From UBA5232 sp964557565 (GTDB lineage: Bacteria; Patescibacteriota; Dojkabacteria; SC72), in contig CAZLAH010000003.1 of assembly GCA_964557565.1 (NCBI GenBank), positions 1-55,771 of the forward strand: a stretch of 55,771 bases of DNA, written 5' to 3'. Below are positions 17,931-25,727 of the stretch, piece by piece. Each line of letters begins with the position of its first letter. Position 1 is the first letter of the stretch. The notes beneath the pieces are model-generated. The model searched no databases. It worked only from the letters and a program-made list of their open reading frames with translations, and had not been told where the DNA came from. Made by a program: the position numbers and the translations under genes.

Positions 17931-18904
17931 ATGAAAATATATAAATATGTTCTTGCCTTACTCTTAGTACCTTTACTACTACCACTGTTCTCGACACAAA
18001 CCAATGCAGCTGAATTCCATTTCAAATCATATACTCTCAAACAAGACGAAACTGTAAAAGATGATGTATATGCATTTGGAGATGCAGTAAAAATAGATGG
18101 CGTCATAGATGGCGACCTCATAGTACTAGCAAGCAATGTACAGATAAATGGGACAGTAACTGGAGATGTATATATTGTAGGCTCTACTGCAACAGTTGAT
18201 GCAAATGTGTACGGCAATACAGCTATACTTGCTAACAACACTTCACTTAAAGGTATCCTCGCTCAAAATGTCTACATGGCAAGTACATATGTAAACTATG
18301 ATGCACAAGCTGGTAAAGATGTATTCTCAGTATCAGGAGAAAATAACTTCAAAGGTTCCATCGGCGATGACCTAAGAGCTTACGGTATTAGATCGACAAT
18401 AGACTCAACAGTAAATGGAGACCTCATACTCTTAGGTGAAGAATATACTGTAAGTGAAGAGAAGATCTCAAATAATATATATTACAACTCAACACTCAAN
18501 NNNNNNNNNNNNNNNNNNNNNNNNNNNNNNNNNNNNNNNNNNNNNNNNNNNNNNNNNNNNNNNNNNNNNNNNNNNNNNNNNNNNNNNNNNNNNNNNNNNT
18601 ACTTGTAGCTGGAATACTCTTCTTCGCTATGTATTTTGGAAGAGTATGGGTAGAACTTTCTTTGGGAAAAGAACTCTTAGAACTCTTCGGAATGAAAGGA
18701 TACAGACCATACAGATCATTCTTAGTTGGTAGAGTAATAACTGTAGGTATTAACTTCATACCAGTAGTAAGAGGATTCTACAATACAATACTCTCCTTTG
18801 TAGCACTTGGTGCACTCATTAGAATGAAGAAAGAGTATTACCTAATAGCACAGAAGAAAGCAGAAGAGTATACAAAGAAACCTAAGAAAGTAAGTAAAAA
18901 ATAA
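17931..18904 (+). CDS. Secreted bactofilin-like beta-helix protein with C-terminal membrane region (split by gap)
   Basis: Residues 1-26 are a signal peptide ending near NAAEF. What follows is a run of short repeats such as GVIDGDLIVLASNVQINGTVTGDVYIVGSTATVDANVYGN, the pattern of polymer-forming bactofilin-type beta-helices (DUF583-like). A 100-N gap (18500-18599) interrupts the gene. After it, a different nominal frame reads LVAGILFFAMYFGRVW, then FLVGRVITVGINFIPVVRGFYNTILSFVALGALIRM and a Lys-rich tail. I join both parts because a beta-helix with C-terminal helices is a known arrangement and the gap length is arbitrary. An export signal sets it apart from cytoplasmic bactofilins; it may be an envelope scaffold. 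Confidence 0.7.
18500..18599. other. Assembly gap (100 N)
   Basis: Exactly 100 Ns, a placeholder for a scaffold gap of unknown length, inside the bactofilin-like gene. The frame difference across it carries no biological meaning. Confidence 0.97.
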
Positions 18905-18931
18905 AAGAGGAGGTAATTAACCTCCCCTTTA
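18903..18931. terminator. Bidirectional rho-independent terminator
   Basis: AAAAG-A-GGAGGT (18903-18914) pairs with ACCTCC-C-CTTTT (18920-18931) around AATTA, with one A/C mismatch. Poly-A before and poly-T after make it work on both strands. It separates the convergent bactofilin-like and DsbA-like genes. Confidence 0.8.
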
Positions 18932-18952
18932 CAAGTCTAATCTAAATAGCTT

Positions 18953-19702
18953 TTACTCACCTAGCATTCCATTTATTGTATCTTCGAATGTCTCATATGG
19001 ATATGCACCAGCTATCAATTTACCAGTAACCTTACCGTCCTCACCAATAACTCCGACTACAAAACCCGGAGTACCTGTAATACCAGCATTACTACCCTCA
19101 GTCCTGTCATTATTCATCTCCTCTACAAACTTCTTCTCTGACATACAACTATCATACTTACCACCATCTACTCCTAAATCAGTAGCTAACTTTTTAACAA
19201 CAGATTCAGATGTTAAGAAAAATGCATCCTTATGGAAATTTGCATACACATCATTACCAGAGATATCAGCAACACAAGCAGCTGCATGAGCTATTGTATA
19301 ACCTATCTGTCCCTCAGCACTCAAAGGAAATTCCTTAAACACATACACAATCTTACCTGTATCTATGAAATTCGTTTTTAAACTCGGGAATGTCTCATCA
19401 GAATGCCTCTGACAATATCCACACTGATAGTCACTAAAATCAATAATTGCAACCTTAGCAGTTTCCTTGTTACCCAAATATGGATCATCACCTAAATATG
19501 CAACAACATCACCACTGGTATCACTACTTCCACTGTCATCAGTAACTGTACCTTTAGTACCTGTATTTGATGTATCTATATTCTGATTCTTACTAGTGAA
19601 ATATATAACTGAAGCAATGATGATACCTGCTACAATAATAGCTATTGGAACACCTAAGGTATCTAGATTAACAACAACCTCATCCTTCTTACTTTCTGAC
19701 AT
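18953..19702 (-). CDS. Membrane-anchored DsbA-like thiol oxidoreductase
   Basis: A 249-residue protein with one N-terminal membrane helix (about 18-35), a low-complexity Ser/Thr/Gly/Asp linker (40-66), and a thioredoxin-fold domain of the DsbA/thioredoxin_4 type. The active site is DYQCGYCQRH, Cys94-Cys97 in a CGYC motif; the cis-Pro loop is GITGTPGFVVG near residue 215. Cys136 and Cys183 lie in the helical insertion (AAACVAD, YDSCMSE). The family oxidises or isomerises disulfides in exported proteins. The topology puts the domain outside the cytoplasm. No DsbB or VKOR partner is in the window. Confidence 0.9.
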   Translation of the reverse strand: MSESKKDEVVVNLDTLGVPIAIIVAGIIIASVIYFTSKNQNIDTSNTGTKGTVTDDSGSSDTSGDVVAYLGDDPYLGNKETAKVAIIDFSDYQCGYCQRHSDETFPSLKTNFIDTGKIVYVFKEFPLSAEGQIGYTIAHAAACVADISGNDVYANFHKDAFFLTSESVVKKLATDLGVDGGKYDSCMSEKKFVEEMNNDRTEGSNAGITGTPGFVVGVIGEDGKVTGKLIAGAYPYETFEDTINGMLGE

Positions 19703-19798
19703 ATGATATTTCTTGAAATATTAAATACTGGAGCAATCCAATATTATACCTTGAATAGACACACTTAGTAAAACAGAATATAATGGATATAGGGCAAT

Positions 19799-20626
19799 AT
19801 GGAAAAAGAAACTCTTACACTAAAAGACATTCTGTTCTTCATACTTTTTGTATTACTACTTGCCATTCCCGTATATCTTGCATATCAAATGTTAATCCCA
19901 CCAAAGGAAGAAGAGAAGAATAGCACAGAGGAAGAAGTAGTGTCAGAAGAACAAAAAATGGAGGAAGAAGAGGTGTATGATGGGCCACACTACGAAGAGA
20001 TTTTCAAAGAGATCGAAGGACAGATGGCATATATTGCAATTCCTACGAATATCAAAGAAGAGGATAAACCTGGTATTGTAGTATACAGTCATGGGTCCAA
20101 TACTACTGTTACATCAGATACTGAGGATGAATTCATACAAGATTTGCAAGAATATGGAGAGTTGTATACCAAATCAAAAATGATCTTTGCAGCTTCAAAT
20201 CAACATGGAGCAAATTGGGGAAGTACAGCTGCAATAGCTGATACAAAGAATATGGTTGATTGGATAAAGAATAAATATATGACTACAGAGAAGGTATATC
20301 TTTTAGGATTTAGTATGGGTGGTTTACCTACAATGAACTTCGCAACTACATATCCTGAGAATCTTGAAAAGATTGCTCTGTTAGCACCAACATCTAGATC
20401 AAATGAATGGACAGAGTCTAGAGTAGAGAAACTTTCAGATGTAGACATACAGATATGGCATGGTACATCAGATGTGAATGTTCCCTACTCTCTTTCCACA
20501 GCATTAGTAAGTAAATTTAAGGCTCATGGAAGAGATGTTCCATTAGTAACTCTTGATGGTAAAACTCATTGGGATTTAGATACAGAATATATGCAAGATG
20601 TATTAGATTATTTCCTTTCCAAGTAG
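19799..20626 (+). CDS. Membrane-anchored alpha/beta hydrolase
   Basis: A 275-residue protein with an N-terminal membrane helix (9-31), an acidic linker (35-62), then an alpha/beta-hydrolase fold. VVYSHGSNTT is the oxyanion region, LLGFSMGGLPT gives nucleophile Ser172 in a G-x-S-x-G elbow, IWHGTSDVNVPYS gives Asp225, and GKTHWDL gives His257. The catalytic triad is complete, so an extracytoplasmic esterase or peptidase-like activity is likely; substrate unknown. A TATAAT at 19779-19784 lies 14 nt before the ATG. The 3' end overlaps the convergent HIT gene by 24 bp. Confidence 0.82.
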   Translation: MEKETLTLKDILFFILFVLLLAIPVYLAYQMLIPPKEEEKNSTEEEVVSEEQKMEEEEVYDGPHYEEIFKEIEGQMAYIAIPTNIKEEDKPGIVVYSHGSNTTVTSDTEDEFIQDLQEYGELYTKSKMIFAASNQHGANWGSTAAIADTKNMVDWIKNKYMTTEKVYLLGFSMGGLPTMNFATTYPENLEKIALLAPTSRSNEWTESRVEKLSDVDIQIWHGTSDVNVPYSLSTALVSKFKAHGRDVPLVTLDGKTHWDLDTEYMQDVLDYFLSK

Positions 20627-21022
20627 TTCATCCACAATGCTATCCATTTCCTCTTTACTCATATCTTTCCTATGCTCTCCTTCTTCAAATATTGGAGTAT
20701 CTTCATATACTGGTTTTACATGTATATGGTAGTGAAATATTGTTTGTCCTGCTCTAAGTCCATTGTTTTGGTTTAATACTATTCCCTCTGGAGAGAATTT
20801 TTCTTTTAACCTTGTCGCTAACTTCTTAGCAACAACATTCACCTTACAAAGTAAATCCTCAGGTATCTCATATATATTTTCAAAGTGTTTCTTTGGTAAT
20901 ACTAATATATGTCCCTTGCTCAATGGCTTTATATCCAAAAATGCAAGAACATCTTCATCCTCAAACACCTTGTAACAAGGTATTTCTCCCTTTACTATTT
21001 TACAAAAAATACAATCATCCAT
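20603..21022 (-). CDS. HIT family nucleotide hydrolase/transferase
   Basis: A 139-residue HIT protein. MDDCIFCKIVKGEIPCYKVFEDEDVLAFLDIKPLSKGHILVLPKKH is the standard N-terminus with two Cys of the zinc site, and HYHIHVKP (about residues 97-104) is the histidine triad with catalytic His. Hint/HinT-like members hydrolyse AMP- or GMP-linked substrates. The C-terminus is an acidic/Lys helix with DMSKEEMDSIVDELL. It lies 5 bp after the Nudix gene on the same strand. Confidence 0.93.
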   Translation of the reverse strand: MDDCIFCKIVKGEIPCYKVFEDEDVLAFLDIKPLSKGHILVLPKKHFENIYEIPEDLLCKVNVVAKKLATRLKEKFSPEGIVLNQNNGLRAGQTIFHYHIHVKPVYEDTPIFEEGEHRKDMSKEEMDSIVDELLGKEII

Positions 21023-21027
21023 TCAGT

Positions 21028-21465
21028 TTAAAGGTAAGAAATTATTTCCTTAGACCAATATGTTAACTCTTCTCTATGGCTATTTAAATATTCCAAATCC
21101 ACAAANNNNNNNNNNNNNNNNNNNNNNNNNNNNNNNNNNNNNNNNNNNNNNNNNNNNNNNNNNNNNNNNNNNNNNNNNNNNNNNNNNNNNNNNNNNNNNN
21201 NNNNNCAAAGAGAATTCAATCTATCTTCTGATCTTTTAGCCTGCCTATGTAAAAAATATTTACCATTATGCTTAAGGACAACCTGAGCTATAATCTGTTT
21301 GTATGTTGGATCCTCCTCTAAATCATCTCGTACTCTAAATTCCATATTATCTAGGATATCTTTTTTGAGAGTATCTAGATTGTCAGTCTTCAAGCCATTC
21401 CATTTGCCACCTTTAAACAAAGCCTTCTCTTTTACACAAAGGATTTTCTCAGGATGATTCTTCAT
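21028..21465 (-). CDS. Nudix hydrolase-like protein (interrupted by gap)
   Basis: The N-terminal half reads KNHPEKILCVKEKALF, then TYKQIIAQVVLKHNGKYFLHRQAKRSEDRLNSL; the C-terminal piece reads FVDLEYLNSHREELTYWSKEIISYL. This is the flanking architecture of a predicted NUDIX phosphoesterase group (LHRQ.KRSEDRL before the Nudix box; YWSK at the end). The Nudix box itself falls in the 100-N gap, so catalytic residues cannot be checked and true length is unknown. Four bp separate it from the ferredoxin gene upstream. Confidence 0.65.
   Translation of the reverse strand: MKNHPEKILCVKEKALFKGGKWNGLKTDNLDTLKKDILDNMEFRVRDDLEEDPTYKQIIAQVVLKHNGKYFLHRQAKRSEDRLNSLXXXXXXXXXXXXXXXXXXXXXXXXXXXXXXXXXXFVDLEYLNSHREELTYWSKEIISYL
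21106..21205. other. Assembly gap (100 N)
   Basis: Exactly 100 Ns; scaffold placeholder inside the Nudix-like gene. Real length unknown. Confidence 0.97.
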
Positions 21466-21468
21466 GAA

Positions 21469-21675
21469 TTACTCTTCAATAACTATTGCTGTAGAAGGAC
21501 ATGAATCAGCAGCTTCCTTAACCTTAGCAACTATTGCCTCATCTGTAATATCTACACCCTTGTAACTATCCTTAACATCTACACTACCATCATCCTTCAT
21601 TTCAAATACTTCTGGGCATATTGCTACACATGTACCACACATACCACACTTCTCTTTGTCTATTGATACTTTCAT
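21469..21675 (-). CDS. Ferredoxin, single [4Fe-4S] cluster
   Basis: A 68-residue protein with one C-x2-C-x3-C-x(n)-CP set: KCGMCGTCVAICPEVF (Cys10, 13, 17, 21 region) and ADSCPSTAIVIEE (Cys59-Pro60). This is the monocluster Fer4_13/Fer4_15 type in which one of the four central cysteines replaces the second cluster. It is an electron carrier; no oxidoreductase partner is adjacent. Its start is 59 bp downstream of the M16 peptidase stop on the same strand. Confidence 0.92.
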   Translation of the reverse strand: MKVSIDKEKCGMCGTCVAICPEVFEMKDDGSVDVKDSYKGVDITDEAIVAKVKEAADSCPSTAIVIEE

Positions 21676-21733
21676 AATTATTCATTTAAATATTAGATGA
21701 TATATTTTTGCAAATATATATATTTAGGTCAAA

Positions 21734-23080
21734 CTACTTCCAAAACTTCTTCACCCTTTCAACTATCTTTCCTTCTTCATATGCACTCTCTATCCAAATA
21801 TGAGGAGGTATACTAAATTGCTTCTTAAGGTATTTTACTACATCACTTAATACTATCTTCTTACCTTCATCTATATACAAATTTTCATTAAAAGCCTCTC
21901 CTGTCTCCAACAGAGTAGAAGTACAATCCTCTGCTAACCATTCATTGTACTGCTTGTTTCTAGGATATATGAAAGTACTAAGAATATCTTCAAAAGAAGC
22001 TTTACCATTTTTACTCTTTAAATACTTAAAAATGTCTCTTTCCATCATATTCCTTAAAGAAACAATCATTTTCTCTAATTTAGAATCCTCTGTTACAAAC
22101 CTAATACCTCTAATTGAGTTAAAATAGCCAATCCCCTTACTATCAAATGTACTTAAATCATATATTAATCCCTGTTTCTCTCGAAGGAAGTCAAAACCAA
22201 ATTTCCTAACAATCCTTGAAGATATTTCTCTAATTACATCCTTTCTGTAATCAATGATTCCACTCTCTCTACCAAAATGAAAAAGATATACTGTAATCCC
22301 ATTAGCATACTCATCCTTGAAAGCACCATATTTCAATTCATTTCTCAAGGAGTAATTTCTAAAGGAACTTCTCTCACCAACTACAAACCTCTTAGAAATA
22401 CTTTCTAAAACTTTTTCTGTTCTTGTATCTAAGGCTCCTTTCTCTTGTATTGAAAATATTGTGTTTCCAGTTGTGAATCTAGAATTGAAATATTTATATA
22501 GATCCTCTATACCAATTTTACGAATATCTTTCTCCTCTCCTATGATATTTGTTGTAAACTCCTTCGAATCTTTTTCTAAGAGGAATTTTAAACTTTGAAC
22601 ATACATATCCTTTTCTAACTTAGGTCTCTTACTTCTTTCTGCTAAGATTACCTCTCTTTCTTTTTCAAAATACCTTCCAAATTTTTCTTTTGGGAAATCA
22701 ATCATGTTCCCTACTCTCTCTAGTACTCGGAATTTCGCTCCATGGTTAGAGCCTGCTGAGAAGTATATGTTTTTTCTGGTTGTAGTAGCATTTACATATA
22801 TTTTGGGTCTCTCTTTAGATCCCTCTTCAAATCTAAATATACTGTTTTTGTCTCTGTAATATGAATTAGGATTGAAAAGCATATGTTCAAGAAAATGAGC
22901 AGTTCCTTGAGGAACTTTTTCTTGAGGTTCATATACCGCGCCTGCTTGTACAGTAATTGAAAAGTTAAAATCTATATCAGTTGGGTTTTGTAAATGGATT
23001 AGTTTAATACCGTTACTCAATTCATATACAGAGTAGACTATGTTGTCATATCTGTTTGTGAATTGTGATATTAGTTTCAT
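21734..23080 (-). CDS. M16 family zinc metallopeptidase
   Basis: A 448-residue member of the M16 (pitrilysin/processing peptidase) family. The inverted zinc motif HFLEH is at residues 62-66 within PQGTAHFLEHMLFNP, and FEKEREVILAERSKRP about 75 residues later supplies the third ligand region. LREKQGLIYDLSTFDSKGIGYF is the C-terminal R/Y substrate-binding segment of M16B proteins. There is no signal peptide. Family members degrade peptides in the cytoplasm or act as paired subunits; no second M16 subunit is in the window. Its -10 box appears to overlap the divergent methyltransferase promoter. Confidence 0.9.
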   Translation of the reverse strand: MKLISQFTNRYDNIVYSVYELSNGIKLIHLQNPTDIDFNFSITVQAGAVYEPQEKVPQGTAHFLEHMLFNPNSYYRDKNSIFRFEEGSKERPKIYVNATTTRKNIYFSAGSNHGAKFRVLERVGNMIDFPKEKFGRYFEKEREVILAERSKRPKLEKDMYVQSLKFLLEKDSKEFTTNIIGEEKDIRKIGIEDLYKYFNSRFTTGNTIFSIQEKGALDTRTEKVLESISKRFVVGERSSFRNYSLRNELKYGAFKDEYANGITVYLFHFGRESGIIDYRKDVIREISSRIVRKFGFDFLREKQGLIYDLSTFDSKGIGYFNSIRGIRFVTEDSKLEKMIVSLRNMMERDIFKYLKSKNGKASFEDILSTFIYPRNKQYNEWLAEDCTSTLLETGEAFNENLYIDEGKKIVLSDVVKYLKKQFSIPPHIWIESAYEEGKIVERVKKFWK

Positions 23081-23092
23081 AGTATGAATAGT

Positions 23093-23100
23093 AGTATAAT
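23093..23100. promoter_or_regulatory. Overlapping divergent -10 boxes
   Basis: On the plus strand TATAAT (23095-23100) precedes the methyltransferase ATG at 23115 by 14 nt. On the minus strand TATACT (23098-23093) precedes the M16 ATG at 23080 by 12 nt. The two hexamers share four base pairs, so both genes probably start from one bidirectional AT-rich element in a 34-bp intergenic space. Confidence 0.5.
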
Positions 23101-23114
23101 GGCTGGGAATACAA

Positions 23115-23909
23115 ATGTCTATTTACAATTTAAATACATTAGAAGGTACACTTCCATTTGTTAAGGAAGAACTTCTTCAAAAATATCCAGATGTAAATAT
23201 ATTGAAAGAAGAAATGGATTACATATCCTTCTCTTCTGATATACAAGACATCGAAGAATTCCATAACCTGTACTCTCCTTCATATATACAAAGTGATATT
23301 AAGAGAATTAATCTTTCTAAGAGAGACTGGAGAAAGGAGTACATACCTGCAGGTATAGATCCATCATTAGCATATGTTATGTGTATGATAGCGGACTTGG
23401 AGGATGATGATATTGTGTATGATCCTTTCTGTGGTGCATCTGTATTACCAATTACTGCTTTAAAGTATTTTAATGTAAAAAGAGTTCTTTGTTCTGATAT
23501 TAGTGGTAATGCAATAATTAAGAGTAAGGTTAATTTCAAAGCTGCTCACATTTCTGAAGGAAGATACAAGATTCTTAGGAATGATGTTAATGAGATTAAG
23601 TTTAGAAAACAGAATGTAGATGTAATTCTTAGTAATTTACCATTTGGTATTAGGGTTGGTAATCATGAGAGTAATGTATCAGCATATGAGGGGTTAGAGA
23701 GGTTAGCAAGAATTGTACTTAGGAAGAGGGGGAAGTTGGTATTGTTAACACAGGAGAAGGTTTTGTTAAGAGATGTTTTCAAGAAAGATTATTGGAATGT
23801 AAAAAGTATTACAAAAGTAAATGAGGGTGGTTTGTATCCTGAGGTATTTGAGATACAGAGACTATCAACAAATACAAGCACTAAACAGGAACAAATCTTC
23901 TCTTCTTGA
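23115..23909 (+). CDS. RNA methyltransferase of the UPF0020/Trm11-Trm14 type
   Basis: A 264-residue Rossmann methyltransferase. DWRKEYIPAGIDPSLAYVMC precedes motif I VYDPFCGASVLPITAL (about 102-117), SDISGNAIIKSKVNFK is motif II/III, and the catalytic SNLPFGIRVG has the N-x-P-F-G motif at 174-178. This combination is typical of RNA guanine-N2 methyltransferases (Trm14, RlmL, Trm11). The N-terminal ~75 residues are too short for a full THUMP domain, so target RNA is uncertain. Stop codon is TGA, read here as a real stop. Confidence 0.8.
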   Translation: MSIYNLNTLEGTLPFVKEELLQKYPDVNILKEEMDYISFSSDIQDIEEFHNLYSPSYIQSDIKRINLSKRDWRKEYIPAGIDPSLAYVMCMIADLEDDDIVYDPFCGASVLPITALKYFNVKRVLCSDISGNAIIKSKVNFKAAHISEGRYKILRNDVNEIKFRKQNVDVILSNLPFGIRVGNHESNVSAYEGLERLARIVLRKRGKLVLLTQEKVLLRDVFKKDYWNVKSITKVNEGGLYPEVFEIQRLSTNTSTKQEQIFSS

Positions 23910-23915
23910 TATAAT
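23907..23915 (+). promoter_or_regulatory. Extended -10 promoter, predicted leaderless start
   Basis: TGATATAAT ends 6 nt before the ATG at 23922. The TG-n-TATAAT form is an extended -10, which needs no -35, and the spacing places transcription start on or next to the A of the start codon. No Shine-Dalgarno fits in this space. Confidence 0.55.
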
Positions 23916-23921
23916 ACACAT

Positions 23922-24569
23922 ATGTCAAATATTTACAAAATACAATCAAAAGAGTTAAAAAGCAAAAAGTTAGAAAATTTTTTTGAGAAAGCTATGGAAG
24001 AACTCATAGCTTTCTACAATATAAATTGGATAGATAACCAGCCTCGCCTTCTTTTTGTTGATAAAAGGAAGGATTTTGATCTTATCACTCGAAGTAAAAC
24101 AGAACCATGGGTTGTTGGGAAAGCCTTAGACTTTAATACTATCCTATTTATTTCCCCCGAATCCTATGAAAAAGAAAGTATTCACAAATATTCAGATGAG
24201 TATTACTACTTCCTAATTAAGCATGAGCTGAGTCACCTTTTTTATTCTATTCTTTCTCAAAATAAAGGGCCTGTTTGGCTTGATGAAGGATTTGCTATTT
24301 ATACATCTGGAGAGTTGGAGAAGAAGGTAAGGCCACAGAGCTTTAAAAACTTCCTTAGTTATTATTCTGAAGAAGATGAATATGTTTATGAGGAGGCAGG
24401 ATTTGTCGTTGATGTATTAATCAAAAAATATGGACAAGAAATGGTAATAGAATTCTTAAAAAAACTACCAGAAATTGAGAATCAGGAATCTTTTTCTCAA
24501 CAATTTAAAGAACACTTTGGTATAGAATTAAGCTACGAGAGTATTAAGAAGATAACAAAGATTACATAA
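23922..24569 (+). CDS. Zinc metallopeptidase, gluzincin (clan MA) type
   Basis: A 215-residue protein with the zinc motif KHELSHLFYSI (HELSH, residues 101-105) and, 16 residues later, VWLDEGFAIYTSG (Glu122), the HExxH-x(n)-E arrangement of M1-like gluzincins. No signal peptide or membrane helix is seen, so it is predicted cytoplasmic. The enzyme is a minimal catalytic domain with about 90 residues N-terminal and 85 C-terminal of the site. It is followed after 8 bp by an S41 peptidase gene in the same direction, forming a two-gene peptidase operon. Confidence 0.82.
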   Translation: MSNIYKIQSKELKSKKLENFFEKAMEELIAFYNINWIDNQPRLLFVDKRKDFDLITRSKTEPWVVGKALDFNTILFISPESYEKESIHKYSDEYYYFLIKHELSHLFYSILSQNKGPVWLDEGFAIYTSGELEKKVRPQSFKNFLSYYSEEDEYVYEEAGFVVDVLIKKYGQEMVIEFLKKLPEIENQESFSQQFKEHFGIELSYESIKKITKIT

Positions 24570-24577
24570 CTCGAGAA

Positions 24578-25717
24578 ATGAAAAACTTATCTAAAAAAGA
24601 AATTACAGAAGACCTTAAGCTATTACAGAAAAATCTCGAGAATATCCATCCTAATACCTATGAATATATTTCTAAAGAAGATTTTTCTGAAGAAATATCA
24701 AGGTTATCATGTAGTTGCGATAACATCTCAAGCTTAGGATTAGGTATAAAACAACTATTGGCTCAATTAAGAGATGGTCATACTTCATTAAGCTTCTCGA
24801 AGAGTGTTTTGGGCGAAAAGAGCTTTATGTTTAAATTCCAATTCCTCCAAAATGGGTATTACCTAACAAGCGCAACAGAATCTCTTTCTCAATACTTGGG
24901 TTCAAAATTAAAAGGCATAAATAATTACAATGTAGAAGAGATTGAGGAAAAGCTTCAAACTTTTATTCCTCAACAAAACGAGATTTCAACAAGATATTAT
25001 CTTTCATCTAGAATGGTAGAACCAAAAATTTTGGAATATCTGGAAATAAAGAAGAACGAATATATTACACTTCATTTGGAAACAAAAGGAAGAATTCAAA
25101 AGATACAAGTATTCCCAGAAGATTACAGTAAGAAAATGGTCTCTATCGAAGAGAAAACTCCTAATATGGCAGAAACTTTATTAAAAAAAGATATAAATTG
25201 GCATAAAGTAATTCCAGAGCATAAAGCTTTTTATTTGCAATATAACAATTGTGAGGAGGATAAAAATTTTAAAATGAAAGATATAGTTGAAAAAGTTAAA
25301 GAGTCAAAAATGTCTACAATCATTATTGATTTGAGAAACAATAAAGGAGGTGACTCTGATGTCATCAATCCTCTATTAGAATTTCTCAAAGAAAAAGAAG
25401 CTAAGTATAAAATTATTGTATTAACTGGGTCTGATACATATTCCTCTGCTATTCTTAATTTGCTTGATTTGTCATCTCTTCGTAATTCAATATCTGTTGG
25501 TGAAATTCCTCATGGCAATCCTACTCATTATGGAGAGATCGAATCTTTTTCTCTTCCAAATTCAGGTTTTGAGATATTTTGTTCGTCTAAATTGTTTACA
25601 TTTGATGGTTATGAGTTAGGAGAAAGCTTTAAACCAACATATATTGTTAATACAGAAATTGAGAGTTTAACAAAGGGAGTAGATCAACAAATGGAATTTG
25701 TATATGAAATGAGATAA
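24578..25717 (+). CDS. S41 family serine peptidase
   Basis: A 379-residue S41 (tail-specific/tricorn-like) peptidase. Residues 66-70 DGHTS are the family-typical segment of the N-terminal helical domain. STIIIDLRNNKGGDSDVINPLL (about 246-267) is the core strand-turn, and VLTGSDTYSSAILNLLDL puts the nucleophile at Ser289/Ser290. VGEIPHGNPTHYGEIESFSLPNSG follows as in many bacterial S41 proteins. No signal peptide or PDZ domain is evident, unusual for processing peptidases and suggesting a cytoplasmic role. Paired with the gluzincin gene upstream. Confidence 0.85.
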   Translation: MKNLSKKEITEDLKLLQKNLENIHPNTYEYISKEDFSEEISRLSCSCDNISSLGLGIKQLLAQLRDGHTSLSFSKSVLGEKSFMFKFQFLQNGYYLTSATESLSQYLGSKLKGINNYNVEEIEEKLQTFIPQQNEISTRYYLSSRMVEPKILEYLEIKKNEYITLHLETKGRIQKIQVFPEDYSKKMVSIEEKTPNMAETLLKKDINWHKVIPEHKAFYLQYNNCEEDKNFKMKDIVEKVKESKMSTIIIDLRNNKGGDSDVINPLLEFLKEKEAKYKIIVLTGSDTYSSAILNLLDLSSLRNSISVGEIPHGNPTHYGEIESFSLPNSGFEIFCSSKLFTFDGYELGESFKPTYIVNTEIESLTKGVDQQMEFVYEMR

Positions 25718-25727
25718 AAACTATCTC
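25711..25727. terminator. Small stem-loop covering convergent stop codons
   Basis: GAGATA (25711-25716) pairs with TATCTC (25722-25727) around AAAAC. It contains parts of both stop codons of the convergent S41 and histidine kinase genes, only 3 bp apart, followed by TTTAA on the plus strand. Possible minimal bidirectional terminator. Confidence 0.35.

Noticed and set aside
17931..18904. Treating the frame change across the N-gap as a frameshift
   Set aside because: The gap is exactly 100 Ns, a placeholder of unknown real length, so frame comparison is meaningless.
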